Source: Reticulitermes lucifugus (lineage: Eukaryota; Arthropoda; Insecta; Blattodea; Rhinotermitidae). From it: 23,447 nt of DNA. A model generated the notes under the pieces. It worked only from the letters and a program-made list of their open reading frames with translations, made no database searches and was not told the origin of the DNA. This document shows, in pieces, positions 8,447 through 17,226 of the stretch; position 1 is the stretch's first letter, and each line of letters begins with the position of its first letter. Location: assembly GCA_026260175.1 (NCBI GenBank), contig JAKCWW010005318.1, positions 13,547-36,993 of the forward strand, given 5' to 3'. The translations under genes were made by a program, and so were the position numbers.

Positions 8447-8862
8447 TCTCAAACAGAAGCCGGAAAACACGTGAATGTACAATGCCATACAATCCCCTGC
8501 TTAAAAGAACTAAGCCATCTCAAAGTCATTTGTATGGTAGAAACTTAGAGTTAAAATTGATATCATGTAAATAAAATCAGCATGTTAAACAGTACATACG
8601 AGAGTCTTTTGATGTTGTCACATGCAGTGTGTATCTATATCTGGACTTGGTTAACTGTTGTAGCATATCGCTAAGGCCACATGTAACTTCAAAACTGTGC
8701 GGGTGTACTGATGTGTTGTAATATTACGGTGTGTTCCTGTTCTTTGGATGGTTTCTTTGTTTTATGCATTATGCTGCATTACACTGCGCCCTTTTATTTT
8801 AAGGTTCAGAGGAGATATGCATGTTTTCTTTTACGAAGACAAATTGTACCTTAACTGCAATG

Positions 8863-9123
8863 CGCTACAAGCCGGAAGGTCGCGGGTTCGTTTCCTGATG
8901 GTGTCATTGGAATTTTTCATGGACATAAGCCTTTAGGTCACACTATGGCCCTGGGGTCGACTCAGCCTCTAACAGAAATGACTACCAGGAATATTTTCTG
9001 GGGGGTAAAGGCGGCTGGTGTGTAGGGCTGACAGCCTTACCACCTTCATGTGCCGATTGTCTAGAAATCTGGGAGCCTCAATCTCCTGGAACCCTAAGGG
9101 CCTGTGCAGGCGTGTAATGGGAT

Positions 9124-9161
<38 letters not shown>
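8863..9161 (+). mobile_element. tRNA-related SINE with (TA)n tail and diverged target duplication
   Basis: A B-box-like GGGTTCGTTTCC lies at 8884-8895 near the start. The body includes TCGACTCAGCCTCTAACAG and GGGGGTAAAGGCGGCTGG, which I recall as a repeat common in Blattodea. The 3' end is TGTAATGGGATTG followed by (TA)n. The flanks AAATTGTACCTTAACTGCAATG (8841-8862) and AAATTGAACCTTAACTACATG (9162-9182) form a decayed target-site duplication. No A box is visible, so the tRNA head is 5'-truncated. It sits inside the inverted-repeat element and is younger than it. Confidence 0.7.

Positions 9162-9162
<1 letters not shown>
9129..9162. repeat. (TA)n microsatellite
   Basis: Seventeen TA units forming the 3' tail of the SINE. 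Confidence 0.95.
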
Positions 9163-9165
<3 letters not shown>

Positions 9166-9698
9166 TGAACCTTAACTACATGCTACAGTTAGTTGACCGT
9201 TATCGGTCCAATGTCAAGTTTAATTCAACAGCGGTTATCCACTGTACCAGGTCCAACGTCTAGCTCAAATCGACACATTATTTGACAGTGTTTTATGTTG
9301 GTTTTTCCAAAACTCCTGTTATCTAACATCTGCTTTTGAACTTTGAAGGTTAGAGATTTTCTAGAAAATTAATTCGGACCAGACTGTTGAAATTCACAAG
9401 GTAATTTGGACCGCAAAGAGTTAATGACTGAAATATAGATGAATGTACCACATATAAAAATAACAAGAGATACTCCTTTGTACTGTTTAACATGTTGATT
9501 TTATTTACGTAAATAAATAGTTGTGTTGATGGTGATTGGTAACTACCTTGTAATATATACAACACAATGCGAAGTCCAAGGGGAAAATTACGTGAGATCG
9601 GTTGTGGCTGTGGTTGTAACTATATATACAACTTCAAGATCACTTAGTTCCCTTTAAGAAATGGAATGCATGGCATTGTACATTCATGTGTTTTCTGA

Positions 9699-9745
9699 CT
9701 TCTCTTGATGACCACGGTGAGTGGCCAAAGCACGTAGCGGCCATC
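9699..9745 (+). ncRNA. degenerate hammerhead-like motif D (plus strand)
   Basis: Inverted counterpart of motif C: TTGATGA (9705-9711; C3 changed), a shortened stem II CCAC/GTGG, CCAAAGC in place of CCGAAAC, and the triplet GTA before GCGG. Stem I no longer pairs. Judged a decayed relic. Confidence 0.4.
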
Positions 9746-9810
9746 CATGTTAAGCAATAAAGAAGAAGTGTGTTGTGGAGACTGTGTATGTATTGTGGTT
9801 ACTGTGATAC

Positions 9811-10275
9811 TTGTTTTGTTTGTCAAAGAAGATACTGGATATTCAGTCAAGTCTTTTTGGATGACTGTTGGCAGTAATATGATAAGCATCTGTTTGTGTC
9901 ATGCGGCAAGAGTACACTTTCCCATCTTGTTAATACGTTTTTATGGTTTTTTAATATGTAGCATTTGTAGAACACATGACAGTAGAAAGATACGATTTTA
10001 AAATAAATTTGTAGAGTAATTATTTCAATGTGTGTTTTATAACTTTTATTTTTGTTATAAGGGGACATGCTCATGATATTGTTTATTCATGGTCAGTCCA
10101 AAAGTATTTTGAACTAGCACATTTTACTGATAAATGAGATAAAAAATACATAAATGTGAAAGGTATTGTGACAATTGAAATATTAAGCACTTGAAGTGCT
10201 ACAAGAACTGGACTTCTCAGTTTTTAACTGTTGCTGAAACCACTGTGAAGTAAGGTGACTGGTAGTCATGTATAT
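9811..10275 (+). other. AT-rich non-coding stretch
   Basis: No splice-site/finger combination or transposon termini recognised. Confidence 0.45.
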
Positions 10276-10440
10276 AGGGTTGTTATTTTGTTTGACAGCT
10301 ATTGTTGCCACTTCTTGTTGGCCCATTGATTGTATTAATGTAGCCCACTTGGTCAGCTGCCCATGTGTGTGTTGCAGTAGTCACAGGAAGTGACAAACGA
10401 TAGTTGTCAGATAAAGTAAGGGCCCTGTATTACTGTAAAA
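10276..10440. repeat. palindromic MITE, copy 2
   Basis: Diverged direct copy of 144-296: TTATTTTGTTTGACAGCT at the left and GGAAGTGACAAACGATAGTTGTCA near the right, with TGTAGCCCACTTGGTCAGCTGCCCA inside. The right edge is extended or disturbed relative to copy 1. Confidence 0.6.
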
Positions 10441-11003
10441 GAAATGCAGTTTGCGCTGCAAGCCAGATGATAATGTCTGGGTTTAATATGTAAGTTTACA
10501 TTACAGTATTGATCTCTTATGGCTTTCGCATCGGATGAAAGAAGGGAACAGGTGGAGGAGGAAGGCAGACATTACATTTGGACATTAACAAATGTATTGT
10601 GTAACTGTAGCGTGTTTGTTAGGAAAATGGAAAGTTTGTAGTGCTTTTATGTAAGCTTTAGTATTATATTTACAGAATGTGTGATTAGGCAATATACAGT
10701 ATAGATAATGAGAAAGCTGTCTCATACTGTCTCCATTATTTTTAGATTCCAAACTATGTTTGACCCTTCCATATGTGTCTGTATTTTATAAAGTGTTTAT
10801 CTTAGATGCTGTTGTGAATCAGACAGAACACAATTACAAATGAAATTACAGTCTGCAGAGGAGTCTGAATTGACTGACAGAGTAAGAAAGGGGAAGACGT
10901 CTTGAAAATAGTAACATGATGGATGTCGTGTCCTAAACTTTGCACTCGTACGTTCAAATGCTGGCACAGCACTTATGTAATAATTATTTGTGATAATTTA
11001 ATC
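10441..11003 (+). other. non-coding stretch, nothing recognised
   Basis: Intronic DNA with no clear repeat ends or coding pattern. Confidence 0.4.
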
Positions 11004-11246
11004 TTATGAAAATGTAAAATGTAAATGTAAAAGTGAGCTTTTAAATCCAAGGTTGTTTACCCAAGTGCATTCTTCAAATAACTTTGAGGTTAGGATTCTG
11101 AGATGCAACATGGTGTTGGTAGATGAACCACTCATCCAGGAACACAGTGTCACATCCCAGCAGACTTGAATCTTCAGTGACTCCACTGTGAGAACCTCAA
11201 ATTTCACAAACTGAGGTTCAGTTGTAATGGTCAAAATGAAGTCCAA
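11004..11246 (-). repeat. dispersed repeat with FEVLT...WDVT coding relic, copy 1
   Basis: The minus strand is open for about 80 codons and contains KFEVLTVESLKIQVCWDVTL, matching a FEVLTAVxMKxxVFWDVxPC pattern that I recall as scattered through insect genomes as part of a transposon. The plus-strand text AACACAGTGTCACATCCCAG followed by ACTTGAATCTTC recurs near 16200 and 19300. It is a repeat fragment, not a host gene; the parent element is not identified. Confidence 0.55.
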
Positions 11247-11840
11247 TTATCTTACAGGGCTGTTCGTTACAAATTATTCATGCAATGTGATTAATGAAGT
11301 CCATAAATTGAATATATGTTATATATTCACTTTTTTTTTTTTTTTAAATTACCCACTTTAAAAAGATGGCACTGTTGATTTTATTAATGTACATTATTTG
11401 CAAAATAATGTTATGTGCTGTGCTGCATTAGTGGTTAGATTTCTGATCGGCCAATGTCACGAGTCAGCTTAACTGTCAGTTGTTCCGAATGTATTTTCAT
11501 TTGTAATCAGGATGTTTTATGTATCTTTGAAGGAGGAGTTTGAATTATATAGAGTAGTCGGTACGTAAGAAACTAATCTGCAGTGTGTATTTACAGATTC
11601 TGACAGTTGTAGCATAGCTTTAATATTGTACAGTTTTTTAATTTTATTTTCTAAGCCTAAAATTGTCTGCCTGATGTATACATAAGCATATTGTAGATCG
11701 CCTAGTGTTGAAGTAAAAGCCTGAAGTTTTGTATCATATATTATTTCTTATTTAATTAAAAGGAAAGGAAGTTCAAAATAGGTGGATACTTTTACATAAA
11801 CTGGTGGGCAAGATTTTACAAACACTACGCATGTACCCGT

Positions 11841-12087
11841 ATGAAAAGAAGGAATTAACTGGACATCTTGCATAGGAACTTCCTTCTAAAACACATTATT
11901 GAAGGACGGGTAGAAGGAAGGATATAAGTAATGGGAAGACGAGGATAAAGATATAAGCAGCTACTGGATGACCTTAAGGAAAAGAGAGGATACTGGAAAT
12001 TTAAAGAGGAAGCACTAGATCGTACTCTATGGAGAACTTGCTTTGGAAGAGGCTATGGCCCTGTCATAAGGCAGGTTACAGAATGCA
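11841..12087 (+). pseudogene. LINE C-terminal fragment, family B, copy 1
   Basis: The translation contains LDILHRNFLLKHIIEGR, then after two in-frame stops KQLLDDLKEKRGYWKFKEEA and LDRTLWRTCFGRGYGPVIRQ. This is a recurring tail of non-LTR retrotransposon ORFs in Blattodea (recalled, not searched). In-frame stops make it a pseudogene. The same segment occurs at 13154-13321. A TA-flanked MITE follows at 12102. Confidence 0.7.
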
Positions 12088-12099
12088 TGAATACCCATA

Positions 12100-12438
12100 T
12101 ACAGTAAAAGTTTGTTTATCCAGCACTGTGTAGTGGTAACTTTGCTCTAAGCATTGTTCTGTGTAACATCCATTGCAATTTATCCTTCATTTTTGTGATA
12201 ATTTCAATTTTCGTAGCATTAGTTAACACATTTCTTTTATGGGAGGTAGTAAACATTGTGCTGTGCGTTTTATCATTTGCAGTGTTTTTAAACATTCTTA
12301 TTTATTTTATTGTGTTTAATTTTTTTCATCACAGCTCTCATTAAAATTGCCGTCATGAGTCACCATTTTCTTCACAGGCAAAATGGATATGTCGTCACAC
12401 ACTTTCTCAGTCATGCCAATAAACAAACTTTTACTGCA
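12100..12438. mobile_element. Tc1/mariner-type MITE
   Basis: Inverted termini CAGTAAAAGTTTGTTTAT (from 12102) and ATAAACAAACTTTTACTG (to 12436) are perfect over 18 bp and extend a little further (CCAGCA / TGCCA). TA precedes the left end. The right flank is CA, so the TA duplication is intact on one side only. 335 bp, no transposase. Confidence 0.8.
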
Positions 12439-12635
12439 TGTGAATGAGAGTTCTTAAACAGTATGTGCATTACAAAATCATTGTGACAGGATATGAGACT
12501 GATGTCTGGCACAAATATTTCTGGACATGGAAAGTTCATTTACAAAGCTACCCTTCTGAAAAGCATCCAGAATGGCTCTGGGTTCCGCCGAACCGCCCAT
12601 TCTGTGCATATTGGGCATTTTTTCTGTGGAGGGCA

Positions 12636-12756
12636 TGAGGCTGACCACTCACCTCCATCTAGCATAGAGGCCAAGAATGAGTATAGCTATATCTCCGCTC
12701 CCCCATATATTTTCATGGTGTGCACAGAGACAACTTTAACTTTACTCTTATTTTAA
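12636..12756 (+). repeat. LINE-associated repeat segment, copy 1
   Basis: GAGGCTGACCACTCACCTCCAT, then TTTTCATGGTGTGCACAGAGACAACTTTAACTTTACTCTTATTT in pieces. The same order of words is seen at 13380-13455. Both follow family-B LINE fragments, so this may be that element's 3' UTR. Confidence 0.5.
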
Positions 12757-13153
12757 CACTTTGAGGACTGTTGGTCCATTTGTATGTGTTTTGACAATCT
12801 TCCCCTTGAGACCCTCATCACAAAATTAATTTTTTGTCTGCATGAGGTTTCATCGAGTCCGTTAACCTTGTATAGTGTATTAGTTTGTCAGCCAAACTGT
12901 TCATGCACAGTTTGCACCACATTGTAGATTCAAACTTCTCATTTGAGAGATGCAGTTTGAAGGAAAAAAGTTGCTCTGAGGCAGTGGCTAGGATTGATAG
13001 GCTTATACTTGAAGTGTTGGTTTTTGTCAGTGATGGATAAGCACTGTTTTAGTGACAATTGAGTCGGGTTAGCTCAGGCAGTGCACTAAGTAGGGTGTGG
13101 GTTGGGCAACCAAGGAATTATTTGATGCCTAGTTGAGGTAGAAGATAGAAAGC
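12757..13153 (+). other. non-coding stretch between repeats
   Basis: No recognised gene. It may be partly upstream sequence of the second LINE copy, but reading frames are broken. Confidence 0.4.
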
Positions 13154-13321
13154 AGGACAGAAGTGACAGGAAGACGAGGAAGAAGGTGTAAGCAGATACT
13201 GGATGACGTTAAGGGTATGAGAGGGTACTGGAAATTGAAAGAGGAAGCACTAGAACACACTGTGTGGAGAACTCGCTTTGGAAGAGGCTATGGACCTGTC
13301 TTAAGACAGACTACGGAATGA
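13154..13321 (+). pseudogene. LINE C-terminal fragment, family B, copy 2
   Basis: An uninterrupted frame from about 13154 to TGA 13319-13321 reads RTEVTGRRGRRCKQILDDVK, then GMRGYWKLKEEALEHTVWRT and RFGRGYGPVLRQTTE. It is the same C-terminal tail as copy 1 but less damaged. Only the very end of the retrotransposon ORF is present, as expected for 5'-truncated LINE insertions. Confidence 0.72.
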
Positions 13322-13379
13322 CGATTATGATGGGATGGGAGAATTTTCTTGAATAAGTCCAGACCTGCTCTGGAGTGTT

Positions 13380-13460
13380 AGGCTGACCACCCGTCCCCAT
13401 TTATACTTTCATGGCGTGGATGGAGACAACTTCAGCTTGACCTTTACTTTATTGGTAGTT
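13380..13460 (+). repeat. LINE-associated repeat segment, copy 2
   Basis: GGCTGACCACCCGTCCCCAT and CTTTCATGGCGTGGATGGAG followed by ACAACTTCAGCTTGACC parallel 12636-12756. It lies about 60 bp after the LINE stop codon, consistent with 3' UTR of the LINE. Confidence 0.5.
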
Positions 13461-14174
13461 GTGTCTGGGGGTTCATAGTGTTTACATTATTTCCCATTTA
13501 AGTGAAATATAGCGGCAGAAGTATTGAAATAGAAGTTAGTTACTGTAAAAGGTGTGATGTTTTTATGTGAACAGTTGCTTCAGTTTCAATGCAAATAGCA
13601 GTGTTAATAATAATAGTGTTTTGATGGCAGGTGTAATGGTGTTATTGAGAATTGTGTATTCAGTAGTGAAAAATCACGTCTGTTGATTGTGGTGTTATGA
13701 AAACAACAACGTAGTAGAATATGTTTTTACCGAGATTATGGGGGCACGCTGTTTCAGTTTGGTTCTGGTGGACACTGTAGCTTCAGCGTTCACCTTAACT
13801 AGCATAAATCTTCCTAAAGATAGAGGCAGCACATTTCTCAGAAATGTTGCAACAGATTTATTATGCTATGTGGTACAATAACACGGAAGACTGCCGTTTG
13901 AGCAGTGCATGCTGCAGAAGACTGAAAACTTAAACCTACCTTACGTTGTAGTTGTACTGGTAGTAAACTGGTGTTGCTGTAATTAAGTAATAAGGCATCC
14001 AAGTGTTCTGTCCGCACCACATTCCTTCAAGCATTCATGTATGCTAGTTTGTTCGTAGTTTTGTGTTGGGGNGGGGGGGATGTACTGGACCTGTGGCAGG
14101 TAGGGTGACAAGAGTGGTAGTTACGTGGGTAGTAAGAACTTTGTGTAATTCAGTATTGGATAATTTTCAAAGTA
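13461..14174 (+). other. non-coding stretch with an ambiguous base
   Basis: No gene seen. A G-tract at about 14068-14079 contains one N (14072), an assembly uncertainty. ORFs here are unsupported. Confidence 0.45.
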
Positions 14175-14500
14175 CCCCCAGCCCTTGTTTTACTCCTTTT
14201 TGATTTATGCCCATTGCCAATTCACACCACTTCATAATTTACGCTGTCTTTTTTTTTCTGGTTTATTTGCATTTATTTAAAGTCTTTTTATGGAATATTT
14301 TTCATTTACGCCTTTTTGCTTTACGCCCCTTGCCAATTCACACCACCTCATAATTTATGCTATCTTTTTTTTTTACACCTTTTCACTGGTTTATTTGCAT
14401 TTATTTAAAGTCTTTTTATGGAATATTTTTCATTTACTACTTTTTGATTTATGCCCACTTTTTCAGGAACGCAACTAGGGCGTAAAACAAGGACTGGGTG
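14175..14500. mobile_element. MITE with 17-bp inverted ends and an internal tandem repeat
   Basis: The ends CCCAGCCCTTGTTTTAC (14177-14193) and GTAAAACAAGGACTGGG (14482-14498) are inverted repeats with one mismatch. Inside, a unit beginning TTTTTGATTTATGCCC recurs at 14197, 14313 and 14441 (spacings 116 and 128), each with AATTCACACCAC.TCATAATTTA, a poly(T) run, and TTTATTTGCATTTATTTAAA followed by GTCTTTTTATGG. The spacing differs mostly by poly(T) length and a short insertion. ORFs across it are repeat artefacts. Confidence 0.75.
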
Positions 14501-15513
14501 TATAGGTAACCTAGTAAATTATGTATGGATAAAGATGGAATGTAAGATAGGTTACTTGGATGGTCAGGACTTGACACACAAACAACCTGTACAGGTGTAG
14601 TAGTGAGCAGAATATTTGGTAGTTGTCAGTGTGTGGGTGAAGAGGCCAGCCGGTAAGAGGAGAAGCACTGTCAACATACAACCAAACATTGTCTGTCTGT
14701 TTCAAAAACACCCCCAGTGGCAAGCTATAAATATACTTCCAGCAGAGTACATATTTTTTTAAGAGGTGCAACGCTGCGTGGTTGTTCCGAGGTGAGCCCA
14801 GCTGTGGGCTTGCCATGCCAGTTGCAGCACTGCACAGTGTTAGGGAGCTCAGCTAGCAAGTTGTCAGGACCCTACAATAGCTAAAGCAAGTTATTTTTAC
14901 CTACATTTTGGATTCCATGATTAGAAGAGTAGTTGGAAGTTGGTATGGAGGCTCCTGACTTCAGTGTCTGGATGTACTGCTAGGACTTTCGAATGGCTAG
15001 TGTAGCCAGGCAGTTTTACATTTCTTAAAACCAACAGTAGATTTTTCCTCATATAGTACTTATACAGATGTTCAGCTGTCCATAACTGTTTATGTTACCC
15101 TTTGATGCTTCTAGAATCAGATTACATATGCTCAGGAGTTTATAAACTCCCTTTTTTGGTATAACAGGTTTTTACAAGAATTTTCACTTGAATTATTCTT
15201 GCTAGTTTAGTCATTGTAATAATATGAATGGCTGTAAAGAGCCTTTGATAAACTTTAGTTAAAGAATGTGATTTTGTGTAACAGTTTTCAACGTTAAATT
15301 AGTTTGAAGACTGTGTGTGGAATGAGGAAATGGTTTAAATGATGGTAGGAAAGGAGCCAAACAAAGTGTTCATACCTAAATACTCGTGGAATCTATAATT
15401 ACCTAGTCAAGTGTCACTAAACTGCTTTCCCTTATAAACTGTAACAGTCCAACCCAAACGTGCATAGAAAACCTGCTGGTTCGCTAATCGGAGGTTGTCT
15501 CTCTTGTCGTCAG
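14501..15513 (+). other. intron with 3' splice site before exon 3
   Basis: Ends with TTGTCTCTCTTGTCGTCAG, acceptor AG at 15512-15513. No other recognised element in about 1 kb. Confidence 0.55.
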
Positions 15514-15764
15514 GTTATGTGCCAGGAGACGAGTTTCGTTGCGAGCCATGTGGGAAAAATCTGACCTCTCGTCAGAGGTTACGTCGCCACATTCAGAATG
15601 TTCATACCCATCCAACTAAGACACCTGTGTGCAACATTTGTAACAAGGTGTATAGTACACTGAACAGTCTTCGAAATCACAAGAGTATTTACCATAGAGG
15701 TTGCAAATACCAAGGAACTGCTCCAGCAGTGAGCACTTTGGATTTCGAAGGAAAACCTTATTGA
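15514..15764 (+). CDS. br: broad Z4-type zinc-finger 3'-terminal exon
   Basis: Third terminal exon. It begins after GTCGTCAG with the last two bases of a codon (N|GT TAT GTG), the same phase as the other two, and ends at TGA 15762-15764. It encodes a nine-residue lead and two C2H2 fingers almost without linker: C-EP-C-X12-H-X4-H at 15540-15605 (RLRRHIQNVH) and C-NI-C-X12-H-X4-H at 15630-15695 (VYSTLNSLRNHKSIYHR). FRCEPC, RLRRHIQNVH, PTK.PVCNIC and NSLRNHKSIYHR match the Broad-Complex Z4 finger pair as I remember it, which is very conserved among insects. Broad is a nuclear transcription factor induced by ecdysone and needed for nymphal and pupal development; its isoforms share a BTB dimerisation domain and differ in these finger exons. 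A short tail follows the fingers. Confidence 0.9.
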
Positions 15765-16139
15765 ACAAAATATAAGGGATTTGAAGTAAAAATGACAGAA
15801 GTGTTGTAAGTGTAACGAAGTATAGAGTACGAGTTTGTGAGTTTTCTTGTCTTGTCTGGTGTCACTGGATAGAGAACCAGTTTGAAGATGATTAACACCT
15901 TCACAGTATTTCACGAAGCAGAAGATGCAGTTACATGTTACAAGAAAACATTGACCTTCCATTGAAGTAAAAATATTTGAAAACCTTGTGGGGTTTTTAA
16001 AATACCTTTGGTTTTTCTCTGCTTGAGTGGATTTGTTGTGCTGTGATCTAATTCAACAATTCTGCATTTGAATTCGGGTCTTTTGCAATGTGATTCTTTG
16101 TCGCTGGGTTAGTGGTTCCTGACATTTTGATGTTTAAAG
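15765..16139 (+). other. 3' UTR of Z4 isoform (start)
   Basis: Non-coding sequence following the stop. I found no clear AATAAA within several hundred bases, so the poly(A) site is not placed. Confidence 0.45.
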
Positions 16140-16285
16140 GCATCCTTCACTTTTGAAGGTGAAGGCAGTACAGTACTTTGAAATGATGGGAACCACTAAT
16201 TCACCAACACAGAGTCACATCTCAGAAGGTCTGAATCCTGTGAAATGTTGGTGTTAGAACCTCACCTCTCATCTCACAGTTTTGC
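16140..16285 (-). repeat. dispersed FEVLT-type repeat, copy 2
   Basis: GGGAACCACTAATTCACCAA, then CACAGAGTCACATCTCAGAA and GGTCTGAATC...GTTAGAACCTCA match the word order at 11095-11200. No open frame is kept. Diverged copy of the same family. Confidence 0.5.
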
Positions 16286-16327
16286 ATCTGTGATACATAT
16301 GGGTCAGCACGGCCAAAATTTTGAACA

Positions 16328-16606
16328 TACCGTGTTACTTCGGATTTAAGATGCACCTTTTTTTTTTCGCGTTTTTCTGAACTGAAAATTAGGGCGCATC
16401 TTAAAGTTTAGATATTAATTGTCACTCTTTGAAAGGCTCGAAAACATTATTTTCATCAAAGAACAAGTGACCTTGCTAGAATAGCAGTAAATTTTATGGA
16501 CAGTGAAATGTATTTGCTTGCAAAAATTTTTTTCCTGAAAATCCCTTTTTAAATATGGGGGTTCATCTTAAATTAGGAGGCGTCTTAAATTTGAAGTAAC
16601 ACGGTA
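16328..16606. mobile_element. Tc1/mariner-type MITE
   Basis: CCGTGTTACTTC (from 16330) and GAAGTAACACGG (to 16604) are perfect inverted ends, extending as ATTTAAGATGC / GCGTCTTAAAT. TA flanks both sides (16328-16329 and 16605-16606). 275 bp, non-coding, with a poly(T) tract near the left end. Confidence 0.85.
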
Positions 16607-17127
16607 TATCAACAGCTCCATATGTTTGCATTGTAAACCAGTATTTCATGCGTCATGGCTCTTTGAGCAACTTACACAGGTATTGAGGCAGTGAAAAGAG
16701 ACCTTTTCTGTCCTGTTGATGCAACATGTACAAACAATGACAGTGGCTTCTAGATCTTGATGTGACATGCATGCACATTGCGACCAGAAAACAGGAAATG
16801 CATGAATTAGAGTTTGTTTTACATTGTCTTGTCTTGTGATATTTGCTTCAGTTTCGACATTTACATATGGTATGTCTGTAAAATTTCACATGTCACCAAA
16901 TATAATGATCAGTTACTAGCATTTTTGTCGCATAAATTCAGGAGCTTCTTGTTTCAGATCTGCTCTCAGGTGCCGGCTACTCTGGCTGAGCCTTTTAAGG
17001 GTAATTAAGTAAATGAAAACTAAAAATATTGATTAACAAGGGCTCAAACAGAATTTACACTTGGATATGGTGACTAAAACCAACAAATGCACACAAGTTT
17101 ATGAAAATATATTATGAACGTAGTAAT

Positions 17128-17173
17128 ACCTCCTACATGTTTCAGCCACTTGTGTGGCCATCCTCGGGGAGGT
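17128..17173 (-). ncRNA. hammerhead-ribozyme-like motif E (type I, minus strand)
   Basis: Minus-strand order is stem I ACCTCC (17173-17168), core CCGAGGA (CUGANGA with U4 changed to C), stem II GGCCAC-ACAA-GTGGCT (six pairs, one G-U), GAAAC with intact G12 (17143), loop AT, the triplet GTA, and stem I GGAGGT (17133-17128). Only one core base differs from consensus. The partner arm (motif F) retains CTGAGGA, showing that the ancestral core was intact. Confidence 0.68.
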
Positions 17174-17193
17174 GCGTTTATTCTTCGTAACGC

Positions 17194-17226
17194 ACCTCCC
17201 TGAGGATGCCAAAACATGTAGAAGGT
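17194..17226 (+). ncRNA. deleted hammerhead-like motif F (plus strand)
   Basis: ACCTCC, CTGAGGA (17200-17206, full consensus), then TGCC and AAAACATGTA with stem II deleted, and GAAGGT pairing back to ACCTCC with one mismatch. Cannot fold as a hammerhead without stem II. Confidence 0.5.

Larger units (their letters stand above)
8334..9810. mobile_element. inverted-repeat element with hammerhead-like arms (Penelope-like terminal repeats)
   Basis: Segment 8334-8511 is repeated in inverted orientation at 9647-9810. Shared words in matching order include CTTCTTTATTGC, GCTACGTG.TTTGGCCAC, AAAACAC.TGAATGTACAATGCCAT and a TTAAA..GAAC-like end. The arms enclose about 1.1 kb, which includes a later SINE (about 8863-9161). 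Each arm carries a hammerhead-like core with its 5' side toward the centre. No reverse-transcriptase coding is visible between the arms. Head-to-head terminal repeats are a known arrangement of Penelope-like elements. Confidence 0.65.

Noticed and set aside
8312..8548. overlapping ORFs of 110 and 78 codons
   Set aside because: They lie in the inverted terminal arm that carries the hammerhead motif; the sequence is explained by the repeat.
9018..9263. 81-codon frame containing an (IY)n run
   Set aside because: Translation of the SINE and its TA microsatellite tail.
12444..12756. two overlapping frames of 64 and 87 codons
   Set aside because: They run through LINE-associated repeat sequence in different frames with no domain.
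14181..14470. possible CRISPR-like spaced repeats
   Set aside because: The repeat unit is about 120 bp, variable, AT-rich and enclosed by transposon-type inverted ends in an insect genome.
14290..14478. 62-codon frame rich in Phe and Leu
   Set aside because: It reads through the tandem repeats and poly(T) runs of a MITE.
15579..15962. 127-codon minus-strand frame over exon 3
   Set aside because: It is the antisense shadow of the Z4 zinc-finger exon, whose plus-strand fingers and splice site are convincing.
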